Shown here in pieces: positions 1-6,375 of a stretch of DNA of 7,539 nucleotides. The position numbers and the translations under genes were made by a program. Source of the stretch: Bacteroidota bacterium (lineage in GTDB: Bacteria > Bacteroidota > Bacteroidia > Bacteroidales > UBA932); NCBI GenBank assembly GCA_017860395.1, contig JAGDMC010000064.1, forward strand, positions 1-7,539. Direction: 5' to 3'. Below the pieces are notes generated by a model that was not told where the DNA came from, searched no databases, and saw nothing but the letters and a program-made list of their open reading frames with translations. Numbering within the stretch: position 1 is the stretch's first letter; every line of letters begins with the position of its first letter.

Positions 1-47
1 TTACCGCTGAACTTAGCGCCTCCGGATGTGTTTCTCTTGTTATACAT
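1..47 (-). CDS. Possible 5' end of an unidentified leftward gene (partial)
   Basis: On the minus strand an ATG at 47-45 opens a frame that stays open for 15 codons to the window edge, reading MYNKRNTSGGAKFSG. The peptide is polar and glycine/serine-rich, and I do not recognise a family. Two things support a real gene: a gene-sized gap to gpmI, and a match to the Bacteroidota -7 element (TAAATTTG, minus strand, 111-104) upstream of the ATG. With so few codons an open frame by chance is quite possible. The remainder lies outside the window, so no function can be given. Confidence 0.35.
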   Translation of the reverse strand, partial: MYNKRNTSGGAKFSG

Positions 48-53
48 ATTTTG

Positions 54-61
54 TATTTTTG
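54..61 (+). promoter_or_regulatory. Putative gpmI promoter, -7 element
   Basis: TATTTTTG matches the Bacteroidota primary sigma factor -7 consensus TAnnTTTG exactly, and a C follows it as is common in such promoters. Transcription would begin near 66-69, giving a leader of about 55 nt before the gpmI ATG at 122. I see no convincing TTTG -33 element at the usual spacing; the TTG at 37-39 is too close. The leader ends in an A/T-rich stretch with no Shine-Dalgarno sequence, as expected in this phylum. Confidence 0.5.
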
Positions 62-103
62 CCACGATTTTTGCAGTGATATCTGCTCTATTGAATTGAA
101 ATA

Positions 104-111
104 CAAATTTA
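104..111 (-). promoter_or_regulatory. Putative -7 element for the leftward gene
   Basis: Read on the minus strand the sequence is TAAATTTG, an exact TAnnTTTG match. It would drive the possible leftward gene that starts at 47, with a leader of about 50 nt. It lies inside the gpmI leader and faces the gpmI promoter, so the two transcripts would overlap over roughly 30 bp. No -33 element is clear, and the region is very A/T-rich, so a chance match is possible. Confidence 0.3.
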
Positions 112-121
112 ATTAAATAAT

Positions 122-1639
122 ATGGATAAAAAGGTACTTTTAATGATTCTCGACGGCTGGGGAGTAGGGAAGAGGGATAAGTCAAATGTCATTTATACAC
201 AGGGTGAGCCTCACATAGATGCCTTAAAAGCAAAATATCCCAATTCTACACTTTCTGCAAGCGGAGAGGATGTAGGTCTGCCCGATGGTCAGATGGGAAA
301 TTCGGAGGTTGGTCACCTGAACATTGGTGCAGGAAGAGTGGTTTATCAGGATCTTGTTAAGATAAACAAAGCCTGCCGCGAAAAAAGACTTCTTGAAAAC
401 AGCGAAATAAAGGCAGTTTACGATTATGCCAAAAGCTCAGGAAAGGCACTTCATTTTATGGGGCTTATGAGTGATGGCGGTGTTCACAGTGCAATGGAGC
501 ATTTGTTTGCTTTTTTGGATCTCGCAAAGGAATACGGGTTGAGCAAAGTTTATGTGCATGCCTTTATGGACGGCAGAGATACCGACCCCAAAAGCGGAAA
601 AGGTTATATAGAACAACTGGAAAAACATCTTGCCAAATCGGCGGGATCTCTTGCAACAATCATTGGCCGCTATTATGCAATGGACAGAGATAAGAGATGG
701 GAGAGAGTGAAACTGGCATACGACCTTCTGGTACATGGAAAGGGAGAGGCCTTCACCAGCGGAGCGGATGCGATGCAGCTGAGGTATGATAACAACATCA
801 CCGATGAGTTTATTACGCCCCTGGTTGCTGTCGGCAAAGATGGAAAACCAATTGCAACACTGTCGGATGGCGATGCCGTGATATTTTTTAATTTCCGGAA
901 TGACAGGGCGAGGGAAATAACTCAGGTCCTTACTCAGGCTGATATGCCGGAGTATGATATGAAAACGGTTCCTCTTTACTATTGCAACCTGACTCCTTAT
1001 GATGACAATTTCAAGGGGATGCATATTCTTTATGATAAGGATAATGTTCAGAATACACTTGGAGAAGTAGTTGCGCGGGCAGGTAAGAAGCAGCTAAGAA
1101 TAGCCGAAACAGAAAAATATGCACACGTCACTTTCTTCTTTTCGGGAGGCAGAGAGTCATTGTTCGAAAACGAGAAACGAATCCTTATAAACTCGCCAAA
1201 AGTTGCTACTTATGACTTGCAGCCGGAGATGAGTGCACCTGAAATTAAAGAGGCACTTATTAACGAGATTAACAAGAACACACATGACCTCATCATTCTC
1301 AATTTTGCGAATGGCGATATGGTGGGCCATACGGGAGTCTACGACTCAATCCGGAAAGCCGTTGACACTGTTGACAAATGTGCCGGGGAGGTTGCCGAGG
1401 CTGCTGTAAAAATGGGATATTCGGTTATTGTCACAGCGGATCACGGTAATGCCGACTTCGCCGTAAATAGTGACGGATCGCCAAATACTGCACATTCGCT
1501 CAATCCTGTTCCTTTCATTGTTGTCGATAAGGATGTAAAAAAGGCAGAGAATGGCATTCTGGCAGATATCGCCCCTACAATTCTTAAACTTATGGGAGTT
1601 CCTGCTCCCAAAGACATGACAGGTAAATCGTTAGTTTAG
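122..1639 (+). CDS. gpmI: 2,3-bisphosphoglycerate-independent phosphoglycerate mutase
   Basis: This cytosolic enzyme of glycolysis and gluconeogenesis interconverts 3- and 2-phosphoglycerate through a phosphoserine intermediate, using two bound metal ions (usually Mn2+). The 505 residues match the usual family length. Visible motifs are DGWG with metal ligand Asp11; MGNSEVGH with nucleophile Ser61; SDGGVHS with His122; the [11 protein letters not shown] block (146-156); [12 protein letters not shown] (182-193) with Arg183 and Arg189; [10 protein letters not shown] (255-264) for substrate phosphate binding; EKYAHVT with Lys332; [12 protein letters not shown] with Asp399 and His403; TADHGNAD with Asp440 and His441; and His458 in TAHSLNP. 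The phosphatase-like metal domain is split around the inserted transferase domain (about residues 75-300). The ATG at 122 fits because the metal-binding motif begins a few residues in, as in homologues. The gene appears monocistronic: its own promoter lies upstream and a hairpin terminator follows. No key residue is missing. Confidence 0.98.
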   Translation: MDKKVLLMILDGWGVGKRDKSNVIYTQGEPHIDALKAKYPNSTLSASGEDVGLPDGQMGNSEVGHLNIGAGRVVYQDLVKINKACREKRLLENSEIKAVYDYAKSSGKALHFMGLMSDGGVHSAMEHLFAFLDLAKEYGLSKVYVHAFMDGRDTDPKSGKGYIEQLEKHLAKSAGSLATIIGRYYAMDRDKRWERVKLAYDLLVHGKGEAFTSGADAMQLRYDNNITDEFITPLVAVGKDGKPIATLSDGDAVIFFNFRNDRAREITQVLTQADMPEYDMKTVPLYYCNLTPYDDNFKGMHILYDKDNVQNTLGEVVARAGKKQLRIAETEKYAHVTFFFSGGRESLFENEKRILINSPKVATYDLQPEMSAPEIKEALINEINKNTHDLIILNFANGDMVGHTGVYDSIRKAVDTVDKCAGEVAEAAVKMGYSVIVTADHGNADFAVNSDGSPNTAHSLNPVPFIVVDKDVKKAENGILADIAPTILKLMGVPAPKDMTGKSLV

Positions 1640-1670
1640 CAATTAACTAATTGTTTATAACTTTTACAAA

Positions 1671-1702
1671 GGGCCGGTGAGTTTCATCGGCCCAAATTTT
1701 CT
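1671..1702 (+). terminator. Rho-independent terminator after gpmI
   Basis: A 10-bp stem (1671-1680 GGGCCGGTGA paired with 1684-1693 TCATCGGCCC, one G-U pair) closes a 3-nt GTT loop. It is followed by AAATTTTCT. It begins 31 bp after the gpmI stop and separates gpmI from dnaE. The T-tract is short and interrupted by three A, so termination may be incomplete, but the GC-rich stem is strong. Confidence 0.8.
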
Positions 1703-1709
1703 ATCTTTA
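1702..1709 (+). promoter_or_regulatory. Candidate dnaE promoter, -7 element
   Basis: TATCTTTA differs from the Bacteroidota -7 consensus TAnnTTTG only at the last base. It lies 23 bp before the dnaE ATG, so the leader would be about 15-18 nt. The -33 region would fall inside the gpmI terminator stem, where only TTTC (1682-1685) resembles TTTG and the spacing is short. The sequence between this element and the ATG is A-rich (GCAAAATATACCAAAA) and has no Shine-Dalgarno sequence. Confidence 0.35.
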
Positions 1710-1732
1710 TAGCCCAGCAAAATATACCAAAA

Positions 1733-4700
1733 ATGCCATTCGTACACCTCCATGTTCATACACAGTATTCTGTTTTAGATGGTGCAGCAGCCATAAACAA
1801 GCTCTTCCAAAGTGCCGCAGCCGACAAACAAATCGCTCTTGCAATAACTGACCACGGGAACATGTATGGGGTTAAGGAATTTCTTGATAATGCGTCAAAA
1901 CATCCTACAGTAAAACCAATCGTGGGTTGTGAATTTTATGTTTCGAAAGGGAGCCGTTTCCAGAAGAAGGGAAAAGAGGATTTAAGCGGGTACCACCTTA
2001 TTTTGCTTGCAAAAAACTACGATGGGTATAAGAATCTTATAAAACTCTCTTCTTATGCTTTCATTGAGGGGTTCTACTCAAAGCCAAGAATAGACAGGGA
2101 ACTGATTGAAAAATACCATAAAAACCTGATTTGTTCCTCTGCTTGTCTCGGAGGTGAGGTTGCAAGGGCAATTGCCACAGAGAATATTTCTGAAGCAGAA
2201 AAAGTCATTACCTGGTATAAGAATCTTTTTGGAGAAGATTATTACCTGGAACTTCAAAGACACGAAACAGATGTTCCCGGAGCCGACACTTCAACATTTG
2301 AAGTGCAGGAGAGGGTAAATAAAGTCATTCTTAAACTCGCTGCCAAGCACGATGTTAAGGTCGTTTGTACAAACGACGTGCACTTTGTCTCTTCGGATGA
2401 CCGCGAAGCACACGACAGGCTCATTTGCCTGACTACGAATTCGGATTATGATGATCCGGACAGGCTTAGGTATACAAAACAGGAATATCTGAAAAGCCAG
2501 GAGGAGATGGAGGCGATATTTGCCGATGTTCCGCAGGCTTTAGAGAGCACAATTGAAATTGCCAGCAAGGTTGAGGCCTATAGCATAGAGTCTGACCCTG
2601 TTATGCCATATTTTCCTATACCGGACAACTTTGAAAATACAGGAGATTACCTGAGGGACCTCACCTATAAAGGTGCAGTATCCCGTTACGGAGAGCTTAA
2701 TGAAAGCCAGAGGGAGAGGATAGATTTTGAACTGGAAGTGGTTTTGAGAATGGGTTTTTCCGACTATTTTCTCATTGTTCAGGATTTTATTGCTGCTGCA
2801 AGAAGAATGGGCGTATGGGTAGGCCCCGGGAGGGGATCCGCCGCAGGCTCTGTTGTGGCTTATTGCCTGAGGATAACAGATATAGACCCTCTTAAGTATG
2901 ACCTTCTCTTTGAGCGTTTCCTTAATCCGGACAGGGTAAACTTCCCTGATATTGATATCGATTTCGACGATGACGGACGTTCAAAGGTTCTTAAATATGT
3001 GGAAGATAAATATGGGAAGGACCATGTTTCTCATGTTATCACTTTTGGAACAATGGCAGCCAAAAGCGCAATAAGAGATATTGCCCGTATTCAGAAACTT
3101 TCGCTTAGCGAATCGGACCGCCTGGCTAAACTCATTCCAAATAAGTTCCCGTCCGATTCCGAAGGCAGGACCATTGATGTAAATCTTGACAACTGCCGTA
3201 TTTATGTGCCGGAAATTAAAGAGGCATTTGAATCGCCGGAGCCTCTTATCCGTGAAACAATGGAGTTCGCCAGAAGACTGGAAGGCAATGTAAGGAACGT
3301 TGGAGTTCACGCATGTGCCATAATCATTGGACGAGACGACCTGAGAGAGCATATTCCAATTTGCATATCCAAAGATAAGGACACGGGGGAAGATATGTGG
3401 GTTTCGCAATACGAAGGGTCGCAAATTGAGAAGGTGGGTATGCTCAAGATGGACTTTTTGGGTCTGAAAACACTCTCAATTCTTAAAGATGCTGTTTCCA
3501 ACATAAAGAAATCACGCGGGATAGATATAGACATAGACACCATTCCTATTGACGACAAGGCGACATTTGAGCTTTTCAGCAGAGGAGACAGCGTTGCTAC
3601 GTTCCAGTTTGAAAGTGACGGTATGAGAAAGTGGCTCAGAGAACTCAAGCCGTCGAGGTTTGAGGACCTCATTGCAATGAATGCCCTTTACAGGCCGGGT
3701 CCTATGGATTACATACCCGATTTTGTTGAAAGAAAGAGGGGCCTTAAGCAAATTGAGTACGACCTTCCGGAAATGCAGGAGATACTTTCGGATACCTACG
3801 GAATTACAGTTTATCAGGAGCAGGTGATGCTTCTTTCTCAGAAGCTGGCAGGATTTAACAAGGGATCTGCCGATAAACTGCGTAAGGCGATGGGTAAGAA
3901 GATCAAACAGGTGATGGATGGTCTTAAGCAGCAGTTTATTAACGGAGGTACTGCAAACGGACACACTATCGAGGTGCTTGAGAAGATATGGAAAGACTGG
4001 GAATCATTTGCCCAGTATGCTTTCAATAAATCTCACTCAACATGTTATGCATGGATAGGATATCAGACGGCATACCTTAAGGCAAATTACCCGGCGGAAT
4101 TCATGGCCGCTACCCTAAGCAGGAATCTCGACAATATTGAAGAGATAACCAAATACATGGATGAGTGCAAGAGAATGGGAATGTCTGTTCTGGGCCCCGA
4201 TGTGAATGAGAGTGTAGATACTTTTACCGTTAACAAAAAGGGTAATATTCGTTTTGGAATGGCCGGTATAAAGGGAGTAGGTTCCGGTGCCGTTGAGAAT
4301 ATTGTGGCAGCAAGGGAAGCGGCAGGAGGTCAGTTTACCTCTATTTTTGATTTTATTGAGCGGGTAAACATGTCGGTTGTTGGCAAAAAAACAATTGAAT
4401 CACTTGTATACTCAGGAGCTTTTGATTGTTTTGAACCGGTAAAAAGGGAACAATATCTGGCTCTGAATTCCAAAGATGAGCCATTTTTGGAAACGCTGGT
4501 GAAATATGGATCAAAATTTCAAAATGACTCTTTGTCTCAGGGAATGTCGCTGTTCGGTGGTAACGAGAGCATTAAGCCTGTACCTCCGGAAATTCCTGTT
4601 GCACCCGAAATTGATAAACTGGAACTCTTAAAACGGGAAAAAGAACTTGTAGGGATGTTCCTCTCTGCACACCCGCTGGATCAGTTTAAATTCGAGGTGA

Positions 4701-5323
4701 GCCATTTTACAAGCAACACCCTCACAGAGGCTGCCGAACTGGTTCTTGCCTCTGCCAATGACCCCACAATAAAGGGGAAGGAGCTAATAATTGCAGGAAT
4801 AGTGACAACTGCCAAGACATCAATGTCCAAAAACGGAAGGCCTTTCATTAATTTTACAATAGAGGACTTTAACGGATCGCTTCAGTTCACTCTTTTTGGA
4901 AAGGACTATGAAAATTTTATGAAATACACGCAGCCCAATCTTCCTCTTTTGCTAAAAGTTGCAATTTTGCCAAAATATGGCTTTTTCAATGCAAAAAAGG
5001 AGGAGAACAGCAAACCGGCAGACTGTGAATTAAAAGTGAAAAGCATTCGTCTTCTCTCAAACACAAAAGAGGACTTCATTAAAACAATAACAATAAACAT
5101 TCCCGTACTTCAGCTTGACAAGCACTTCAGAAAAGACTTACTGAGAGTTTTCAGGGAAAACGAGGGTACGACCAGGGTTATTGTAAAGGCCATTGAATAC
5201 GAAAACCAACTTGCTGTTGAATTTTTCTCAACAAAATTCATGGTTTCGCTAAATGACAATCTATTTAACTATTTTGATTCTCTGGGACTGGAATACTCAT
5301 TCACTCCAACCCTGAGCTTTTAA
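1733..5323 (+). CDS. dnaE: DNA polymerase III subunit alpha
   Basis: This is the catalytic subunit of the replicative DNA polymerase holoenzyme, extending DNA at the fork while tethered to the sliding clamp. At 1196 residues it is a normal DnaE-type alpha (E. coli has 1160). An N-terminal PHP domain (about 1-280) opens with HLHVHT. The C-family polymerase core shows GPGRGSAAGS (364-373), the PDIDIDF block with catalytic Asp406 and Asp408, and KMDFLGLKTL with the third catalytic Asp574. Further core blocks are NALYRPGP (650-657), YQEQVML (694-700) and FNKSHS (764-769). A helix-hairpin-helix segment follows (FGMAGIKGVGSG, about 841-852), then a likely clamp-binding peptide QGMSLF (936-941), an OB fold (about 1017-1065) and a weakly conserved C-terminal domain where tau binds in other species. 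The start MPFVHLHVHT matches homologues. It is not PolC, which carries an inserted exonuclease domain. The 3' end overlaps the convergent ThiL-like gene by 27 bp. Confidence 0.98.
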   Translation: MPFVHLHVHTQYSVLDGAAAINKLFQSAAADKQIALAITDHGNMYGVKEFLDNASKHPTVKPIVGCEFYVSKGSRFQKKGKEDLSGYHLILLAKNYDGYKNLIKLSSYAFIEGFYSKPRIDRELIEKYHKNLICSSACLGGEVARAIATENISEAEKVITWYKNLFGEDYYLELQRHETDVPGADTSTFEVQERVNKVILKLAAKHDVKVVCTNDVHFVSSDDREAHDRLICLTTNSDYDDPDRLRYTKQEYLKSQEEMEAIFADVPQALESTIEIASKVEAYSIESDPVMPYFPIPDNFENTGDYLRDLTYKGAVSRYGELNESQRERIDFELEVVLRMGFSDYFLIVQDFIAAARRMGVWVGPGRGSAAGSVVAYCLRITDIDPLKYDLLFERFLNPDRVNFPDIDIDFDDDGRSKVLKYVEDKYGKDHVSHVITFGTMAAKSAIRDIARIQKLSLSESDRLAKLIPNKFPSDSEGRTIDVNLDNCRIYVPEIKEAFESPEPLIRETMEFARRLEGNVRNVGVHACAIIIGRDDLREHIPICISKDKDTGEDMWVSQYEGSQIEKVGMLKMDFLGLKTLSILKDAVSNIKKSRGIDIDIDTIPIDDKATFELFSRGDSVATFQFESDGMRKWLRELKPSRFEDLIAMNALYRPGPMDYIPDFVERKRGLKQIEYDLPEMQEILSDTYGITVYQEQVMLLSQKLAGFNKGSADKLRKAMGKKIKQVMDGLKQQFINGGTANGHTIEVLEKIWKDWESFAQYAFNKSHSTCYAWIGYQTAYLKANYPAEFMAATLSRNLDNIEEITKYMDECKRMGMSVLGPDVNESVDTFTVNKKGNIRFGMAGIKGVGSGAVENIVAAREAAGGQFTSIFDFIERVNMSVVGKKTIESLVYSGAFDCFEPVKREQYLALNSKDEPFLETLVKYGSKFQNDSLSQGMSLFGGNESIKPVPPEIPVAPEIDKLELLKREKELVGMFLSAHPLDQFKFEVSHFTSNTLTEAAELVLASANDPTIKGKELIIAGIVTTAKTSMSKNGRPFINFTIEDFNGSLQFTLFGKDYENFMKYTQPNLPLLLKVAILPKYGFFNAKKEENSKPADCELKVKSIRLLSNTKEDFIKTITINIPVLQLDKHFRKDLLRVFRENEGTTRVIVKAIEYENQLAVEFFSTKFMVSLNDNLFNYFDSLGLEYSFTPTLSF

Positions 5324-6322
5324 CTCAATCTGGGCGCCATCGGGAGTGATAAGATTTACTCCCGAGCCGGCACCTGACAGGTGCCCGATTATATCCATGT
5401 TGGGAATCTCCTTTTTTACCGAATCATATGACGCAAGAGGTATTGTAAAGAGTATCTGCATATCTTCGCCTCCGTTGAGAACCGCCGTAGTCGCATCCAT
5501 ATTGAGTTCTTCGGCCATTTCAAATGTTTGAGCGGCAATTGGAATTTTATCCAGAAAAATCTTCGCACCTGTTCCCCACCTGCGGCAAACTCTTTTTACC
5601 GCATCGGCCAATCCTCTCGAAATAAATTCGCCGTCGGAAGGAATTATTGAGTTACTGCTCATAATTTCGTTGACAGAAGTATTAAGCTCCGGATTCAGAT
5701 AGGATTTTAGTATAAACTTATAACCGTCTAGTTTTGGCTGAATCTGAGGATTTGAGGTGAAAAGCAGTTTTTCCCTCTCCAGAAGCTGAAGCCCCATATA
5801 GGCAGCCCCTAAACTACCAGTGATGCAGATAAGATCTCCCGCTACGGCTGCCGGTGTTTGAACAAAGACCTCTTTTTTTTGTTTCCCTTGTGAGGAAAGA
5901 CTAATTGTGAGGCCGGTGAGAGAAGGCATGAGGTCGAGGCCGGGGGATGAAATTTTGTGATCTCCAAGGGCGGCTGAAATACCAAACCAAAGTTCTTCAA
6001 CATCTTCAACGCAAAACCTCTTTGAGAGGCCAATGCGTATTGAAATAGTTTCGGGAGTGTGGTTTTTTGCATAGATAGGTCCCAATACCGAAAGTACAGC
6101 CTTATAGCCCAAATGCTTAAGAGGTGTATAGACAAGATCGAAGTCAATGCCTTCCAGCAGAAGAGAGTGAGAATCAATCCAGTGGCACTCCTGCTCGCTG
6201 GTATATGGTGTAACATCCGATACGGTTGAAATGGAATCTCCAAGCAATCTCTCTATCAGGTTTATTTTGCCAATATCCTCTATGGGAGTCCTTTTTGGCT
6301 GAACATTCTGTCTGTCTGTCAT
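5297..6322 (-). CDS. ThiL-family protein (thiamine-monophosphate kinase-like), catalytic residues degraded
   Basis: The 341-residue protein belongs to the ThiL branch of the PurM/AIR-synthase-like ATP-binding fold. Genuine ThiL phosphorylates thiamine monophosphate to the diphosphate cofactor. Family blocks kept here are LLLEGIDFDLVYTPLKHLGYK (54-74), GDLICITGSLGAAYMGLQLL (162-181), NPQIQP (191-196), KIPIAAQTF (259-267), GGEDMQILFT (284-293) and the C-terminal AQGW. However, the aspartate-bearing metal and nucleotide motifs are changed. The GDD position reads S35-D36-V37, STD reads S51-H52-S53, NLSD reads V79-L80-G81-P82, GGD reads G128-L129-D130, and DISDGL reads F233-I234-S235-R236-G237-L238. 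Only some acidic residues remain (Asp36, Asp130, Glu286-Asp287). The frame is intact and full length, so this is not an ordinary decayed gene; I infer a pseudoenzyme or an altered activity. The ATG at 6322 leaves about 20 residues before the conserved helix. It lies convergent with dnaE and divergent from sufB; no thiamine genes are nearby. Confidence 0.85.
   Translation of the reverse strand: MTDRQNVQPKRTPIEDIGKINLIERLLGDSISTVSDVTPYTSEQECHWIDSHSLLLEGIDFDLVYTPLKHLGYKAVLSVLGPIYAKNHTPETISIRIGLSKRFCVEDVEELWFGISAALGDHKISSPGLDLMPSLTGLTISLSSQGKQKKEVFVQTPAAVAGDLICITGSLGAAYMGLQLLEREKLLFTSNPQIQPKLDGYKFILKSYLNPELNTSVNEIMSSNSIIPSDGEFISRGLADAVKRVCRRWGTGAKIFLDKIPIAAQTFEMAEELNMDATTAVLNGGEDMQILFTIPLASYDSVKKEIPNMDIIGHLSGAGSGVNLITPDGAQIELKAQGWSE
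5340..5385. repeat. Two adjacent inverted repeats just past the dnaE stop
   Basis: The first is TCGGGAGT (5340-5347) paired with ACTCCCGA (5358-5365), a perfect 8-bp stem around a 10-nt spacer. The second is GGCACCTG (5369-5376) and CAGGTGCC (5378-5385), perfect arms around a single A; as RNA it would form a 7-bp stem with a 3-nt loop. They start 17 bp after the dnaE stop but lie inside the 3' coding part of the convergent ThiL-like gene. No T-tract follows on the dnaE strand, so they are not classical intrinsic terminators. They could stabilise the dnaE mRNA 3' end or assist factor-dependent termination, or be chance in a glycine-rich coding stretch. Confidence 0.5.
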
Positions 6323-6339
6323 GTTGAAATATTTGTATG

Positions 6340-6347
6340 CAAAAATA
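6340..6347 (-). promoter_or_regulatory. Putative promoter of the ThiL-like gene, -7 element
   Basis: On the minus strand this reads TATTTTTG, an exact match to TAnnTTTG, followed by C. It lies 17 bp upstream of the ATG at 6322, predicting a very short leader of about 10 nt. No clear -33 TTTG is visible; that region would lie over the sufB -7 element at 6361-6368. No Shine-Dalgarno sequence is present. Confidence 0.5.
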
Positions 6348-6360
6348 GATTAAATTGATT

Positions 6361-6368
6361 TAACTTTG
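6361..6368 (+). promoter_or_regulatory. Putative sufB promoter, -7 element
   Basis: TAACTTTG matches TAnnTTTG exactly and is followed by C. It ends only 7 bp before the sufB ATG at 6376, so transcription would begin within a few bases of the start codon and the mRNA would be leaderless or nearly so. A TTTG at 6332-6335 is a possible -33 element, but its 25-bp spacing is longer than usual. The element is 13 bp from the oppositely directed element of the ThiL-like gene. Confidence 0.5.
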
Positions 6369-6375
6369 CGCCACG

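Noticed and set aside
437..1024. 195-codon minus-strand open frame inside gpmI
   Set aside because: It lies wholly antisense to a gene with every catalytic motif in place, and its translation is rich in Cys, His and Ile with no recognisable domain.
2981..4026. Four overlapping minus-strand open frames within dnaE
   Set aside because: All are antisense to conserved polymerase-core sequence, overlap each other and show no family motif.
4385..4391. A7 run in dnaE as a programmed slippage site, as in dnaX
   Set aside because: It is an ordinary lysine-rich codon context (GKKTIE) with no stop or alternative product signal nearby; runs of this length are common.
5340..5365. Intrinsic terminator for dnaE
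   Set aside because: The stem is perfect but no T-tract follows on the plus strand, and the sequence is needed to code for the neighbour; kept only as an inverted repeat.
5842..6243. 133-codon minus-strand frame overlapping the ThiL-like gene; considered as evidence of a frameshift
   Set aside because: The main frame carries the ThiL blocks without interruption from start to stop, and this frame's translation shows no ThiL sequence that would extend or repair it.
6323..6375. TPP riboswitch upstream of the ThiL-like gene
   Set aside because: The whole intergenic gap is 53 bp and the predicted leader about 10 nt, too short for a THI-element, and no CUGAGA-like core is present.
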